From Ascaphus truei (Eukaryota; Chordata; Amphibia; Anura; Ascaphidae), in contig CM071573.1 in NCBI GenBank assembly GCA_036426205.1, forward strand, positions 48,323,874 through 48,387,873: 64,000 bases of DNA, given 5' to 3'. The first letter of the stretch is position 1, and every line of letters begins with the position of its first letter. Below the pieces are notes generated by a model. It saw only the letters and a list, made by a program, of their open reading frames with translations. It did no database searches and was not told where the DNA came from. A program made the position numbers and the translations under genes. Shown here in pieces: positions 35,701 through 40,744 of this stretch.

Positions 35701-38700
35701 ACCCCTCTTTCCAAGATCCGTATGAGTGCCAGTATATCTTTTCAGTCCAACATAATACCAATTAAATGCTTGTAACTGCTTTATTTAATTATTTCTAATG
35801 ACAATTAGAGGATAAATAAAATATATCCTCATAAGGGTATAATATTTCTAATCGAGAGAGCCCTCTGCTCTGTAACACCATTGCAACAATTTTTAACTTT
35901 TGTAACCCAATGTATTTCATAGCTTTGAAAAATCCCAATGATAAATCAATATTTATTGCTTTAGTTGGTGGCTACTACATAACAGAAAAGAATATCACCA
36001 CTGTCCCAAGCTCCAAGTGGTCAGAACTAGGGTTGGGCAATATACTGGTACCATAATAATACCACAGTACTAAAAACCAACGGTACATCTATGTGAAATT
36101 ATTTATTAGTGCAGTATTGCTTCGTGTGACGTGTGGTTGGGTGTGTGTTCTTCCTCAGAGCTGACAGACTCAGATACGCTTCTCTCGCTAACCTCTACCG
36201 GACATGTTTCTGCCTGCAGAGAGGGAGGAGCAGCGTCTGGCAGCTTGTTTTGTTTTATGTATTCACATTTTATTAATTAAATGTGTTTTTAAATGGTTTA
36301 TCTAAGGGTGAAAATGATGGGATGAGGGTGAAGGTGAGAAAAGGTGAAGTGTTTGTGAATGAAAGCCCCTTTGTTCTAGTAAATCTAAACACTGTATTTA
36401 TTTTTTTTAAACACTTTATTTAGATTCACTTGATCATTTTTGGCTTATTGTAACAAATGCATATCGTGATCGTGATACATTTATTGGCATTATTGGGAGT
36501 TTTTTTGTTATCGCCCAACCCTAGTTGACTGAAAATGACATACAAACAAGAAAAGAGAGCGCAAAAGAAAGACACCATCAATTCAAAATATAATCACTTT
36601 ATATAAAATATGGGCAGTATAAAAACTTCCAATAAAATGTAAAAATTGATTTCCACACGGTCCCTTCCCAAAGGCTGAACTTGTTGGTCCTGTGCAGTCC
36701 CTCTGGTCGATGAAAAACAGGAACAAATCGCCAAAAAGGACAGTCGAGGGATCAGACTCAAGTCCTAAAGCCAATGCATTTACATATCCAAGTTACACAG
36801 GGGTCTAAAAGGGAGAGAGTTTTTGTGTGTTCCCAAAAGACCTTTTTGAACAGGGTTGACCTGTAATGCTCAAAGTTTGCTGCATTGTGATAACTCATGT
36901 GTATGCTGCAAAATTATTGTAACTACAGTATATATGTATGCGAGTTTAAATCATTTTTGTTTTATTCTGTATAAAGGTGATCGTGGCATACCAGGTCCAT
37001 CTGGACAAGGAGATGTAATAAGTAGAGGAGGCATTCAAGGGTAAGCAAAGGTCTGTTTACATTGAGATTTAGAGAGAAGTCTGATACTTGCCATTGGAAG
37101 GGTGGGAGGAAGACATTTTGGAAAGGGTGACGCTGCAGTATATATGTATACACACAGCTATTTGAAATGGTTTAAGCTTAGTTCATGGTTTCCCATCTGG
37201 TGGCTGGACGTCTAGGGAGTGCTTGGGGAAGGAAGTGATCCCAGATATTTTTCTTTGGGAGACTCGTAAAGTAGCTTCGTGTGGGACAGAAAAAATGCAC
37301 ATGCTGAGAGGTTCAAAAAGTGGCAAAGAAAAAGTAAGATCTTGAGTGAAAGAAAGAAGAGGGGTGTCCCAGAAAGTGATAAAGAAAGCAAGCTGTATAA
37401 TTGCATCAACACAATTTATATATGCCACAAAGTAAGGTTTGGAACTACTGAATTCAGGTTAACCAAAAGGATGATTTGGTTCTTCCCAATAATTACAGCT
37501 ATGTACTTTTTCTATGAGGAAGGATTCATGTTTGTTTTGTGTTCAGAGTATTAGAGGCCATACAAAATCAACCTAAGAGCTCTTATTTGTTTCAGATCTG
37601 AACATTTGAAGGAGAAGCTCAACTTAATGTAATTGACTTCCTTGTTATCAAATGCAACCGTGCTTAAAGCAAACATGTAGCTGTTTTTCTTTATTTGGAA
37701 TGTGGAGGTGCATTGCAGGATTTTGTTTGATAAAATAGCAACAGCAGCAACACAAATGTTTAACAAAATTATATATCAAGCCTGAAAAAAAATAAATGGA
37801 ACAATGTTTCGGACCCGTTAGGGGACAGTTGTCACGTTTTTTTCTTCAACCCTTAACCTGCTCCATCCCATACAGAGAAGCGGAGGGGCGGAGACTTTTC
37901 CTGAGCAAGGCCCTGCTAATCACACAGTGACATCTCACAAAAGGAGAGGAAATAAGAGCCCTTCCCAAGGTTGATTATCCTGTTTAAAGTTCAGTTTTAG
38001 TAATTAAACAATAAGAAACCTATTTTTTATTTTTTTAAAGTAGCAATTCCCTCTGCATGTTTTCTTTTTTCATAATATGTACAGTAGGATATCGTTTTTT
38101 TACTTCTAGTTTTTTTTCCCCCCTGCTCAATGGCTTTCAGGTTTTCCCAATAAAAAAAAGAGCCCAAAATCTATATTAATATGGCTGCTAATACCCTGTC
38201 ACATTAGTAGACCATAAGAATCTTTCTGAAATTAAGATAACATCCTTTGTAGTGTTCATGGAAAACGGCTCCGTGCTGTCGTGTGGGACGGAGAACGTAA
38301 GAATAAACAGCAGGAGTTGCTATGTGAACACAACTGCAGGTTTTAAGCCTTTTAAATAGAAATGTGACTGGCTTGAAAAGATTTTAAGTAAGGTTTTTAA
38401 TCTGCTTTAAAATGCATTACGTGACCTCTGTTTCAGAATAGATTATATTTGTGGGAACGGCACCCATTCAAGTGTCACTTAGCTGCAAGCTTTTCAGTAC
38501 TCAATTGCTGTTGCCATATCTGCTGGTAATAAAGGAAATTTGTACTGCGCTAACCGTGATGGGTGCACGTAATTAAATGGTGCACTGTGATAAAATCACT
38601 TAAATATTATGGTGTATTTAGGTGGCTGCCAATCAGTTAATCTGCAGTTTCCATATCTGCTGGTAACCGCATAAATCAACTGTCATTCTTTAAAATTGTA

Positions 38701-39221
38701 TTGTCATAAATGTGCCAGATGACTGATGTTGTGAGCTGCAGCCAGAAAGGAGTCCCCCTGACATAAAAGGGGCCATCACTGCCACGCCATTGCTATAATA
38801 GCTGTGGATTTGTTCCGGTTATTGGCTAATTTTAGTCTCTAGAGGCATTACACTTTTACCGAAAATGTCCCAGAAAGCCATGGCAAATTTGGCCCAGATC
38901 CACGAGTGCTAAGCCATGGCACACCTTGGCTCATTCATATGAATAGGACTAAAAGCATACTAAAGCTTGGAACCCTTTTGTGGATTTGGGCCTGTGTGTG
39001 TTAGTTGTGACCAGCTAACTCCTAAGTATCAAACTGTTTTTAATGTCTGTTTTATTTATGTCAGTAGCCGTTCTAACACGTACAACCCACTTCCTCTTAG
39101 ACACAGCAGCTTTCTACAGGGTGAAAGTTCCCAGAGCATGTCGGAGGCATTGAGTCTTCAAGGAGGCAGCTTTGGAGGACAGAATAGACTGAATGACCCC
39201 CGGTTTACCCATCGCTACTAA
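5188..39221 (+). CDS. SAFB: SAFB, scaffold attachment factor B (5' end missing; 19 spliced exons)
   Basis: This is a nuclear matrix protein that binds AT-rich scaffold DNA and RNA and acts in transcriptional repression, chromatin and splicing (family knowledge). The span is genomic; coding sequence is the 19 exons listed separately. They join in frame to 803 residues plus stop. In order: the segment just after the SAP domain (residues 1-30), an acidic region (31-263), one RRM (about 273-350, with RNP2 LWVSGL and RNP1-like CYGFVTM), a K/E/S/D-rich linker (351-454), an R/E-rich coiled coil (about 455-597), and an R/G/D-rich tail ending [12 protein letters not shown] is preferred over SLTM because of the VVMDKSKG...VISVKT block, the [15 protein letters not shown] block and the tail. 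SAFB2 cannot be fully excluded, but mammalian SAFB and SAFB2 are close relatives. Promoter, exon 1 and SAP domain are off the left edge. Confidence 0.95.
5409..5600. mobile_element. Penelope-like terminal arm
   Basis: Shares GTACCGTGTTAGCCGAGCTT, GGCTAACGAAA and the GGAAGAAGAGATCAGTGTAT region with the arms of the element at 17695-18640, in a self-complementary arrangement. Confidence 0.6.
5623..5765. repeat. Interspersed repeat; empty-site relative of 51232-51555
   Basis: Runs from TATCACTTGTCAGCACATTC to TATCACCTTTTGC. A second copy at 51232-51555 is interrupted by a hAT MITE. Here the site TCTTAGAC is single and uninterrupted. Confidence 0.8.
5941..6246. mobile_element. hAT MITE (same family as 3259-3570)
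   Basis: Termini CCAGGGGAGTGCAAAC and GCGCCCCCTG. Flanks CATCTATC (5933-5940) and CATCTAGC (6247-6254) match at 7 of 8. The interior has repeated TGACGTCA-like motifs (6053-6110). Confidence 0.75.
6255..6370. mobile_element. Possible Penelope/Poseidon-type tail
   Basis: Contains CAACGTTTCGGCTCCCAACG followed by TTTATCAAGAGCACC, a tail style I associate with Penelope-type repeats. Weak assignment. Confidence 0.3.
6530..6865. mobile_element. Harbinger-like MITE, TTA target duplication
   Basis: 336 bp, with termini GGCCTCGGCCATGGT and CCCTGGACGAGGCC. TTA is present on both sides (6527-6529, 6866-6868). GC-rich interior. Same terminus family as 28691-28969 and 46515-47219. Confidence 0.8.
8538..8602 (+). 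CDS. SAFB: SAFB exon: acidic region
   Basis: 65 nt, enters in phase 1 and ends in phase 0. It encodes [19 protein letters not shown] plus DNQ, aligning with the GRKPEEEGVEDNGLEENSG type segment of SAFB. Acceptor gtaatag, donor gtaatgtc. Confidence 0.95.
8983..9048 (+). CDS. SAFB: SAFB exon: short acidic exon
   Basis: 66 nt, phase 0 to 0, encoding [20 protein letters not shown] plus NK. Acceptor tttctttcag and donor gttaatgt are plausible. Being a multiple of three it could be skipped without frame change. It seems to stand for the longer acidic stretch between DNGLEDDSG and the ENEE.SLE motif in mammals and is poorly conserved, so its inclusion is less certain than that of its neighbours. 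Confidence 0.8.
9531..9861. mobile_element. Tigger/pogo-like MITE, TA target site
   Basis: 331 bp. Perfect 12-bp inverted termini CAGGCATACCCC, flanked by TA on both sides (9529-9530, 9862-9863). Terminus is typical of pogo/Tigger elements. Confidence 0.85.
10339..10400. repeat. Short hairpin from foldback MITE family
   Basis: GGGAAGCAGGGAGTC at 10339-10353 is perfectly complementary to 10386-10400, with a 32-nt loop. Related sequence occurs at 43436-43765 and 52829-52950. Confidence 0.75.
10946..10973 (+). CDS. SAFB: SAFB micro-exon
   Basis: 28 nt, phase 0 to 1, encoding ENEETSLEQ. It aligns with the EIEEPSLEP motif that precedes ENEKILD in mammalian SAFB, and it joins in frame to the exon at 11844 ([16 protein letters not shown]). 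Acceptor ttttgtag, donor gtactgtt. Confidence 0.9.
11042..11628 (+). other. GAAGA-rich candidate poison exon / regulated block in a SAFB intron
   Basis: This block differs in texture from the surrounding introns: no transposon, few homopolymers and many GAAGA, TGAAG and AGAAG motifs (for example near 11351, 11449 and 11564). It starts after a strong acceptor (long T tract, then aactag ending at 11041) and ends at a usable donor (gtgggt at 11629). Spliced to the exon ending at 10973, it would read Glu-Phe-Met then TAA, so inclusion would truncate SAFB. Purine-rich motifs of this kind are SR/TRA2 and reported SAFB binding sites (family knowledge). That it is a real cassette exon is inference. 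Confidence 0.45.
11844..12339 (+). CDS. SAFB: SAFB exon: large acidic exon
   Basis: 496 nt, enters in phase 1 and ends in phase 2. It begins [17 protein letters not shown], matching [17 protein letters not shown] of SAFB, continues as a Glu/Asp/Ser-rich low-complexity stretch, and ends DDQKM before the junction. The central part is poorly conserved in sequence but keeps the acidic composition of the family. Acceptor atctatag, donor gtttgtca. Confidence 0.95.
12729..12775 (+). CDS. SAFB: SAFB exon: pre-RRM linker
   Basis: 47 nt, phase 2 to 1, encoding [16 protein letters not shown] across the joins. It aligns with the SSPEDDSD...LSKEEKG segment just before the RRM. Acceptor ttctttag, donor gtatgata. 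Confidence 0.93.
12951..15975 (-). mobile_element. L2-type LINE, nearly full-length ORF2, inactivated
   Basis: Minus-strand non-LTR retrotransposon in a SAFB intron. The 5' part (about 15969-15430) has an endonuclease-like segment ([23 protein letters not shown]). The middle (14569-13830) is reverse transcriptase, with [23 protein letters not shown] and the YADDTQ catalytic box. The 3' part (13820-13221) carries the usual L2/CR1-group C-terminus ([22 protein letters not shown]). Reading frames are broken between about 14570 and 15430 and near 13740-13830, so it is a pseudogene. A 3' relative lies at 22845-24300. Confidence 0.88.
16000..17632 (+). other. SAFB intron, unique-looking sequence
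   Basis: AT-rich intronic sequence with a poly-A run near 16704-16724. I see no gene, RNA or recognisable repeat in it. Confidence 0.5.
17633..17694. repeat. (AT)n microsatellite
   Basis: About 31 uninterrupted AT dinucleotides, directly abutting the left inverted arm of the Penelope-like element. Confidence 0.97.
17695..18640 (+). mobile_element. Penelope-like element remnant with inverted terminal arms
   Basis: The left arm (17700-17829) is the inverted copy of 18438-18560: both contain the same segment running from GGCTAACGAAATGC through the CGCCGGAAGA region to the AGAGACACTG region. Between them, 17965-18066 holds an ORF tail ending in [14 protein letters not shown] and stop, resembling the end of Penelope-type ORFs. 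About 370 bp of C/A-rich 3' sequence follows. Inverted pseudo-LTR arms fit Penelope elements (family knowledge). The assembly gap lies inside it. A third copy of the arm is at 5409-5600. Class assignment is tentative. Confidence 0.55.
17830..17964. other. Assembly gap (135 N)
   Basis: A run of N begins where the left inverted arm is interrupted. By comparison with the right arm, the missing sequence probably includes the rest of the arm and upstream coding sequence of the element, so the true gap could be longer than 135 bases. Confidence 0.99.
18885..18970 (-). mobile_element. CR1-type LINE, 3' tip
   Basis: Carries the terminal segment GTTACATAGTAGATGAGGTT through TTCAACCTATGC, shared with the copies at 20220 and 28160. 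Only the extreme 3' end is present, as usual for 5'-truncated CR1 insertions. Confidence 0.75.
19111..19211 (+). CDS. SAFB: SAFB exon: N-terminal half of RRM
   Basis: 101 nt, phase 1 to 0, encoding [16 protein letters not shown] then [23 protein letters not shown] is RNP2 of the RRM, and the block is near-identical to mammalian SAFB. Acceptor taaactag, donor gtaattgt. Confidence 0.97.
20219..20838 (-). mobile_element. CR1-type LINE, 5'-truncated 3' fragment
   Basis: Minus-strand fragment with [18 protein letters not shown], the conserved C-terminal motif of CR1 ORF2 (about 20845-20780). It runs through the 3' end to the CATAGTAGATAAGGTTGAA tip near 20225. Frames are broken. It ends about 30 bp before the next SAFB exon. 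Confidence 0.85.
20872..21021 (+). CDS. SAFB: SAFB exon: C-terminal half of RRM
   Basis: 150 nt, phase 0 to 0. Encodes [20 protein letters not shown] through [17 protein letters not shown] is the RNP1-like motif, with beta-2, beta-3, helix 2 and beta-4 of the RRM. Conservation to mammalian SAFB is very high. Acceptor ttcttgaag, donor gtaagtgt. Confidence 0.98.
21022..22552 (+). other. SAFB intron, no recognised feature
   Basis: AT-rich intron with a short CT dinucleotide run near 21272-21292. No gene, RNA or clear repeat recognised. Confidence 0.5.
22553..22659 (+). CDS. SAFB: SAFB exon: K/E-rich linker
   Basis: 107 nt, phase 0 to 2. Begins AKNEPAGKK, matching AKNEPVGKK directly after the SAFB RRM, then a Lys/Glu/Ser-rich stretch ending SEK across the junction. 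Acceptor ttttgctag, donor gtaagagc. Confidence 0.95.
23732..24140. repeat. Near-perfect inverted duplication, about 198-bp arms, 12-nt loop
   Basis: The left arm 23732-23929 reads as the reverse complement of 23942-24140. The only difference I found is one base in an A/T homopolymer. The loop is TTATAGATATTC. In the SAFB pre-mRNA it would form a long, almost perfect dsRNA stem. Confidence 0.93.
23733..24212. mobile_element. 480-bp insertion with large hairpin, 15-bp target duplication
   Basis: Sits inside the L2 fragment. The 15-mer ATGGAAGTACTAACA occurs at 23718-23732 and again at 24213-24227, and the related LINE at 13.8 kb has only one corresponding site. The insert is mostly one inverted duplication (23732-23929 and 23942-24140) plus about 72 bp of unpaired sequence. 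A 15-bp duplication is the length expected of target-primed reverse transcription rather than of a DNA transposon. The element family is not recognised. Confidence 0.75.
24574..24828. mobile_element. GC-rich MITE with TA target site (pogo/mariner type)
   Basis: 255 bp. The inverted termini are CAGCAGGGCCC and GGGCCCTGCTG, flanked on both sides by TA (24572-24573 and 24829-24830). The interior is GC- and CpG-rich with repeated GCGCATGCGCA-like motifs, in contrast to the AT-rich host intron. Confidence 0.8.
25092..25213 (+). CDS. SAFB: SAFB exon: linker, acceptor within TG repeat
   Basis: 122 nt, phase 2 to 1, a Lys/Asp/Glu-rich stretch ending [13 protein letters not shown], matching PGPSERSRATKSG of SAFB. 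The acceptor AG (25090-25091) directly follows about eight TG dinucleotides (25074-25089) instead of an ordinary pyrimidine tract. Donor gtaaacta. Confidence 0.95.
25545..25840. repeat. Diverged foldback MITE-like repeat
   Basis: Shares GTGAGCCAATAGGAAGC-type and GAGCTGAAATGAAAG-type segments with the foldback element at 43436-43765. Ends are diverged and boundaries approximate. Confidence 0.4.
25998..26089 (+). CDS. SAFB: SAFB exon: [13 protein letters not shown] block
   Basis: 92 nt, phase 1 to 0, encoding [18 protein letters not shown] then [13 protein letters not shown]. This block is diagnostic for SAFB/SAFB2 and differs clearly from SLTM. Acceptor tttttag, donor gtaagaat. Confidence 0.97.
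26300..26640 (+). mobile_element. Possible tRNA-derived SINE remnant
   Basis: Contains a Pol III B-box match GGTTCAAATCCC (about 26339-26350), preceded by an A-box-like AGCGTATACGGTTAACG. No foldable tRNA is present, so this is at most a decayed SINE head. The right boundary is a guess. Confidence 0.35.
26773..26909 (+). CDS. SAFB: SAFB exon: start of R/E-rich coiled coil
   Basis: 137 nt, phase 0 to 2. Encodes [16 protein letters not shown], then LSFDKIKEQ and the first Arg/Glu repeats. Matches the SKSQDRKSASREKR..VSFDKVKE region. Acceptor tttaaag after a long T tract, donor gtaagccg. Confidence 0.95.
26910..28154 (+). other. SAFB intron, G-rich then unclassified
   Basis: A G-rich stretch lies at 27110-27230. 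The rest has the look of old repeat sequence but I cannot assign it. No gene seen. Confidence 0.4.
28155..30180 (-). mobile_element. CR1-type LINE, 2 kb, inactivated
   Basis: Minus-strand LINE. The 3' tip GTTACATAGTAGATGAGGTT is at 28161. Moving upstream there are CR1 ORF2 pieces: [13 protein letters not shown] (about 29030-28990), CKVMHLG...YKLNGD and DLGVLV (about 29350-29250), and the reverse transcriptase segment [16 protein letters not shown] with [17 protein letters not shown] (29851-29630). Frames are broken. A Harbinger-like MITE is inserted at 28691-28969. A duplicated CAATCAGATTACTCCCTGGA unit lies at about 28349-28402. Confidence 0.88.
28691..28969. mobile_element. Harbinger-like MITE inside CR1, TTA target duplication
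   Basis: 279 bp. Termini GGCCGCGGTCCCAGT and ACTGGGGACATAGCC are imperfect inverted repeats, flanked by TTA at 28688-28690 and 28970-28972. Removing the element and one TTA restores the continuous CR1 sequence, so this insertion is younger than the CR1. Confidence 0.8.
31017..31307 (+). CDS. SAFB: SAFB exon: R/E-rich coiled coil
   Basis: 291 nt, phase 2 to 2. About 96 residues, mostly Arg and Glu, including [31 protein letters not shown] and [10 protein letters not shown]. Long charged helix, expected for self-association and protein contacts. The [11 protein letters not shown] piece is closer to SLTM than to mammalian SAFB. The frame decides the acceptor as aaacag ending at 31016, not the AG two bases later. 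Donor gtacgact. Confidence 0.96.
31308..32276 (+). other. SAFB intron, no recognised feature
   Basis: 969 bp of mostly AT-rich intron. A short GTCCTTGAGGACTGGAGTTGGGAAC piece at about 31761 resembles a hAT MITE end. Nothing else recognised. Confidence 0.45.
32277..32417 (+). CDS. SAFB: SAFB exon: RDD-YWPEAKR / [14 protein letters not shown]
   Basis: 141 nt, phase 2 to 2, encoding [19 protein letters not shown] and [17 protein letters not shown]. Near-identical to SAFB RRDDAYWPEAKRAALDERY and [15 protein letters not shown]. Acceptor tcaatag, donor gtcagtag. Confidence 0.98.
32745..32774. repeat. (AC)n microsatellite
   Basis: About 15 AC dinucleotides in a SAFB intron. Confidence 0.9.
33110..33149 (+). 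CDS. SAFB: SAFB micro-exon: [14 protein letters not shown]
   Basis: 40 nt, phase 2 to 0, encoding [14 protein letters not shown]. Corresponds to the RREGSRSMMG region of SAFB. Acceptor ctatttcag, donor gttagtat. Confidence 0.9.
33762..33874 (+). CDS. SAFB: SAFB exon: [14 protein letters not shown]
   Basis: 113 nt, phase 0 to 2, encoding [20 protein letters not shown] and [10 protein letters not shown]. Aligns with HYPERHGGPERHGRDSRDGW and EGRGLPPPPR of SAFB. Acceptor tttttcag, donor gttggtaa. Confidence 0.97.
33875..35068 (+). other. SAFB intron, no recognised feature
   Basis: 1.2 kb. A somewhat GC-rich stretch at 33980-34160 does not resemble a known gene or a repeat I can name. Confidence 0.4.
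35069..35175 (+). CDS. SAFB: SAFB exon: [11 protein letters not shown]
   Basis: 107 nt, phase 2 to 1, encoding [13 protein letters not shown]...VWQGSVDG...RDHDRWQG. Aligns with RRDWGDHGRREDDRSWQGTADG and RDHKRWQG. Acceptor caattttag, donor gtctgtat. Confidence 0.97.
35176..36976 (+). other. SAFB intron with hAT-like MITE
   Basis: Contains the MITE at 36027-36524. Nothing else recognised. Confidence 0.5.
36027..36524. mobile_element. hAT-like MITE with CTAGGGTTGGGC termini
   Basis: 498 bp. Terminal inverted repeats of about 16 bp with one mismatch: CTAGGGTTGGGCAATA on the left, and its partner ending CCCAACCCTAG on the right. No clear target duplication remains. The superfamily is inferred from the terminus only. 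Confidence 0.65.
36977..37040 (+). CDS. SAFB: SAFB exon: Gly-rich tail
   Basis: 64 nt, phase 1 to 2, encoding [20 protein letters not shown] then QG. Corresponds to the GGERSMSGHSGPG...MNRGG region. Acceptor tgtataaag, donor gtaagcaa (strong). Confidence 0.9.
37041..39064 (+). other. Last SAFB intron
   Basis: 2.0 kb with no recognised gene or transposon, apart from a short CGGACCCGTTAGGGGACAG-like repeat piece near 37811. No snoRNA-like C/D or H/ACA arrangement was convincing. Confidence 0.45.
39065..39221 (+). CDS. SAFB: SAFB terminal coding exon
   Basis: 157 nt, phase 2 to stop TAA at 39219-39221. Ends [17 protein letters not shown], matching GFGGQ...SDARFTRRY, the SAFB C-terminus. Two acceptors fit the frame. 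One ends at 39064 (tatttatgtcag). The other ends at 39100 (cttcctcttag), with a good branch-point match TTCTAAC at 39071-39077. They differ by 36 nt (12 codons, [12 protein letters not shown]). Which is used cannot be decided from sequence. Confidence 0.93.
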
Positions 39222-39353
39222 ATATTTAAAATATTTCATTTTTAAATAATGATTGCATAGTGGACAACGTGTTAGCCATGAGTATTTTCGTTTGTCATTT
39301 TTTTTACAGTCTTGTACAGCTTGAATTACTGTGACCAGATTACATTGTCTTGT

Positions 39354-39359
39354 AATAAA
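39354..39359 (+). promoter_or_regulatory. Polyadenylation signal AATAAA (proximal)
   Basis: Canonical hexamer 133 bp after the SAFB stop codon, followed by a T/G-rich stretch (TTTTTCTTGTT, TTTTGTTTTTG) suitable as downstream element. Confidence 0.75.
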
Positions 39360-39415
39360 CTTTTTCTTGTTCATAACCAAATATTTTGTTTTTGTTAAAC
39401 ATTCCATTATCAAGT

Positions 39416-39421
39416 AATAAA
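39416..39421 (+). promoter_or_regulatory. Polyadenylation signal AATAAA (distal)
   Basis: Second canonical hexamer 62 bp downstream, with TGTTTATTGTCCTGT after it. Confidence 0.65.
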
Positions 39422-39533
39422 AGGTTTACAGTTCTGTTTATTGTCCTGTATGCTGCACTGCTGTATGAGTATTGTTTTTTTTTTTTTTGTTATGAGCACT
39501 TGGTCGTGTGTGTTTGTGTACATAAACATACGT

Positions 39534-39534
<1 letters not shown>

Positions 39535-39603
<69 letters not shown>

Positions 39604-39693
39604 ACATACATGTCTACAATACACGTGTGTTTTAATATACACATACATGTCTACATACACGTGTGTGTATACATACACATACATGTCTACATA

Positions 39694-39731
<38 letters not shown>

Positions 39732-39772
39732 CATACACATACGTGTGTACATACATACACACACACACACAC
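39535..39772. repeat. Compound TG/CA microsatellite
   Basis: A pure TG run of about 33 units (39535-39600) is followed by degenerate ACATACATGTCTACATACACGTG blocks, a second TG run (39692-39728) and a CA run (39759-39772). It starts about 115 bp past the distal SAFB poly(A) signal. It yields false open frames on both strands. Confidence 0.97.
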
Positions 39773-40744
39773 TTTTTGGGGGGTTTGTTTTTATGGCTTT
39801 TTCAATGGTACATCATTGGGGAAGGGTTTGGGGGGTACAAAAGAAAAGAGGTAGGGGAAGTCAGTAGCCAGGTTTTAGGTTAAAGCACGACTATGTCCAT
39901 GTTCAGCATGGGACCACCTGTGTAATATAACCAGGGTTGCCAAACCTTCTGGAATCTCAAGCATGAGTCGTTGCAAAAACCTGTCATCTTTTCCATCTCA
40001 CAAATAAACCAGATTCTCTATGATGGACGAAAGTCATTTATTTATTTTTCCTCCCCCCACACAGGCCATCTCACATCTAGTGGCTCTGTATATATTTGTG
40101 AGCAATTTGTTTTCCGCTTTTGAAAGTGTAGGCGGACGCGCACAGAGGTATGCAAGGGAGACTGGTTATGGTGAAATTAAATAAGGCTGTTATTGCACCT
40201 GTTTCCTTAATATCAGGAAACCATCCAAACAAGGGGTAAACAAAGCTTCTATTCACTTGGGAGTACTTCTAGTGAAATACTATTCAGTCCACAACTCCCT
40301 TTAGATAAGCATGTCTCCCAGCCCCAAACATATCATGAAATAAGCAGATATAAAAAGTCTCATAAATGAAAGTCTTATCTGTTCCTTGTGGTTAGAGGGA
40401 AAATCTTCTCTGTTCCTGCATTGCTATCTTTCCTCAGGTTTTGTCAGCATTCAGGTTTAGAAGTTTCCCCTGTGTCTTGAAAGCAGCTCTGCTGTTTCTT
40501 TTGGCAGGGCTAAAGACAAGTGTCCCCATGTCAGTCTCACAAGTTGTGAGAGTCAAGGACAATCTCCCTTCCTGTCTCAAAAGACAGGCTTTTCTTAAAA
40601 GCTAATCAGGCAGGTGGTGTTGATTAATTGACTACCAGGAGTTAACCACCACACTGCTGGATTAGAGGCACATTACCTGAACAGGGATAACTCCCCTGTT
40701 ACAGACAGAATATGGGGATTATTAGTAGGGATGTATACTATCTA

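Larger units (their letters stand above)
39222..39445 (+). other. SAFB: SAFB 3' UTR
   Basis: Short 3' UTR following the stop codon. It includes a T-run and two polyadenylation signals. The end is estimated. Confidence 0.7.

Noticed and set aside
5188..39221. SLTM instead of SAFB
   Set aside because: The [25 protein letters not shown] and C-terminal blocks match SAFB better; only part of the coiled coil is SLTM-like.
39386..39883. 165-residue frame and several overlapping ones
   Set aside because: Translation of the TG/CA microsatellite downstream of SAFB.
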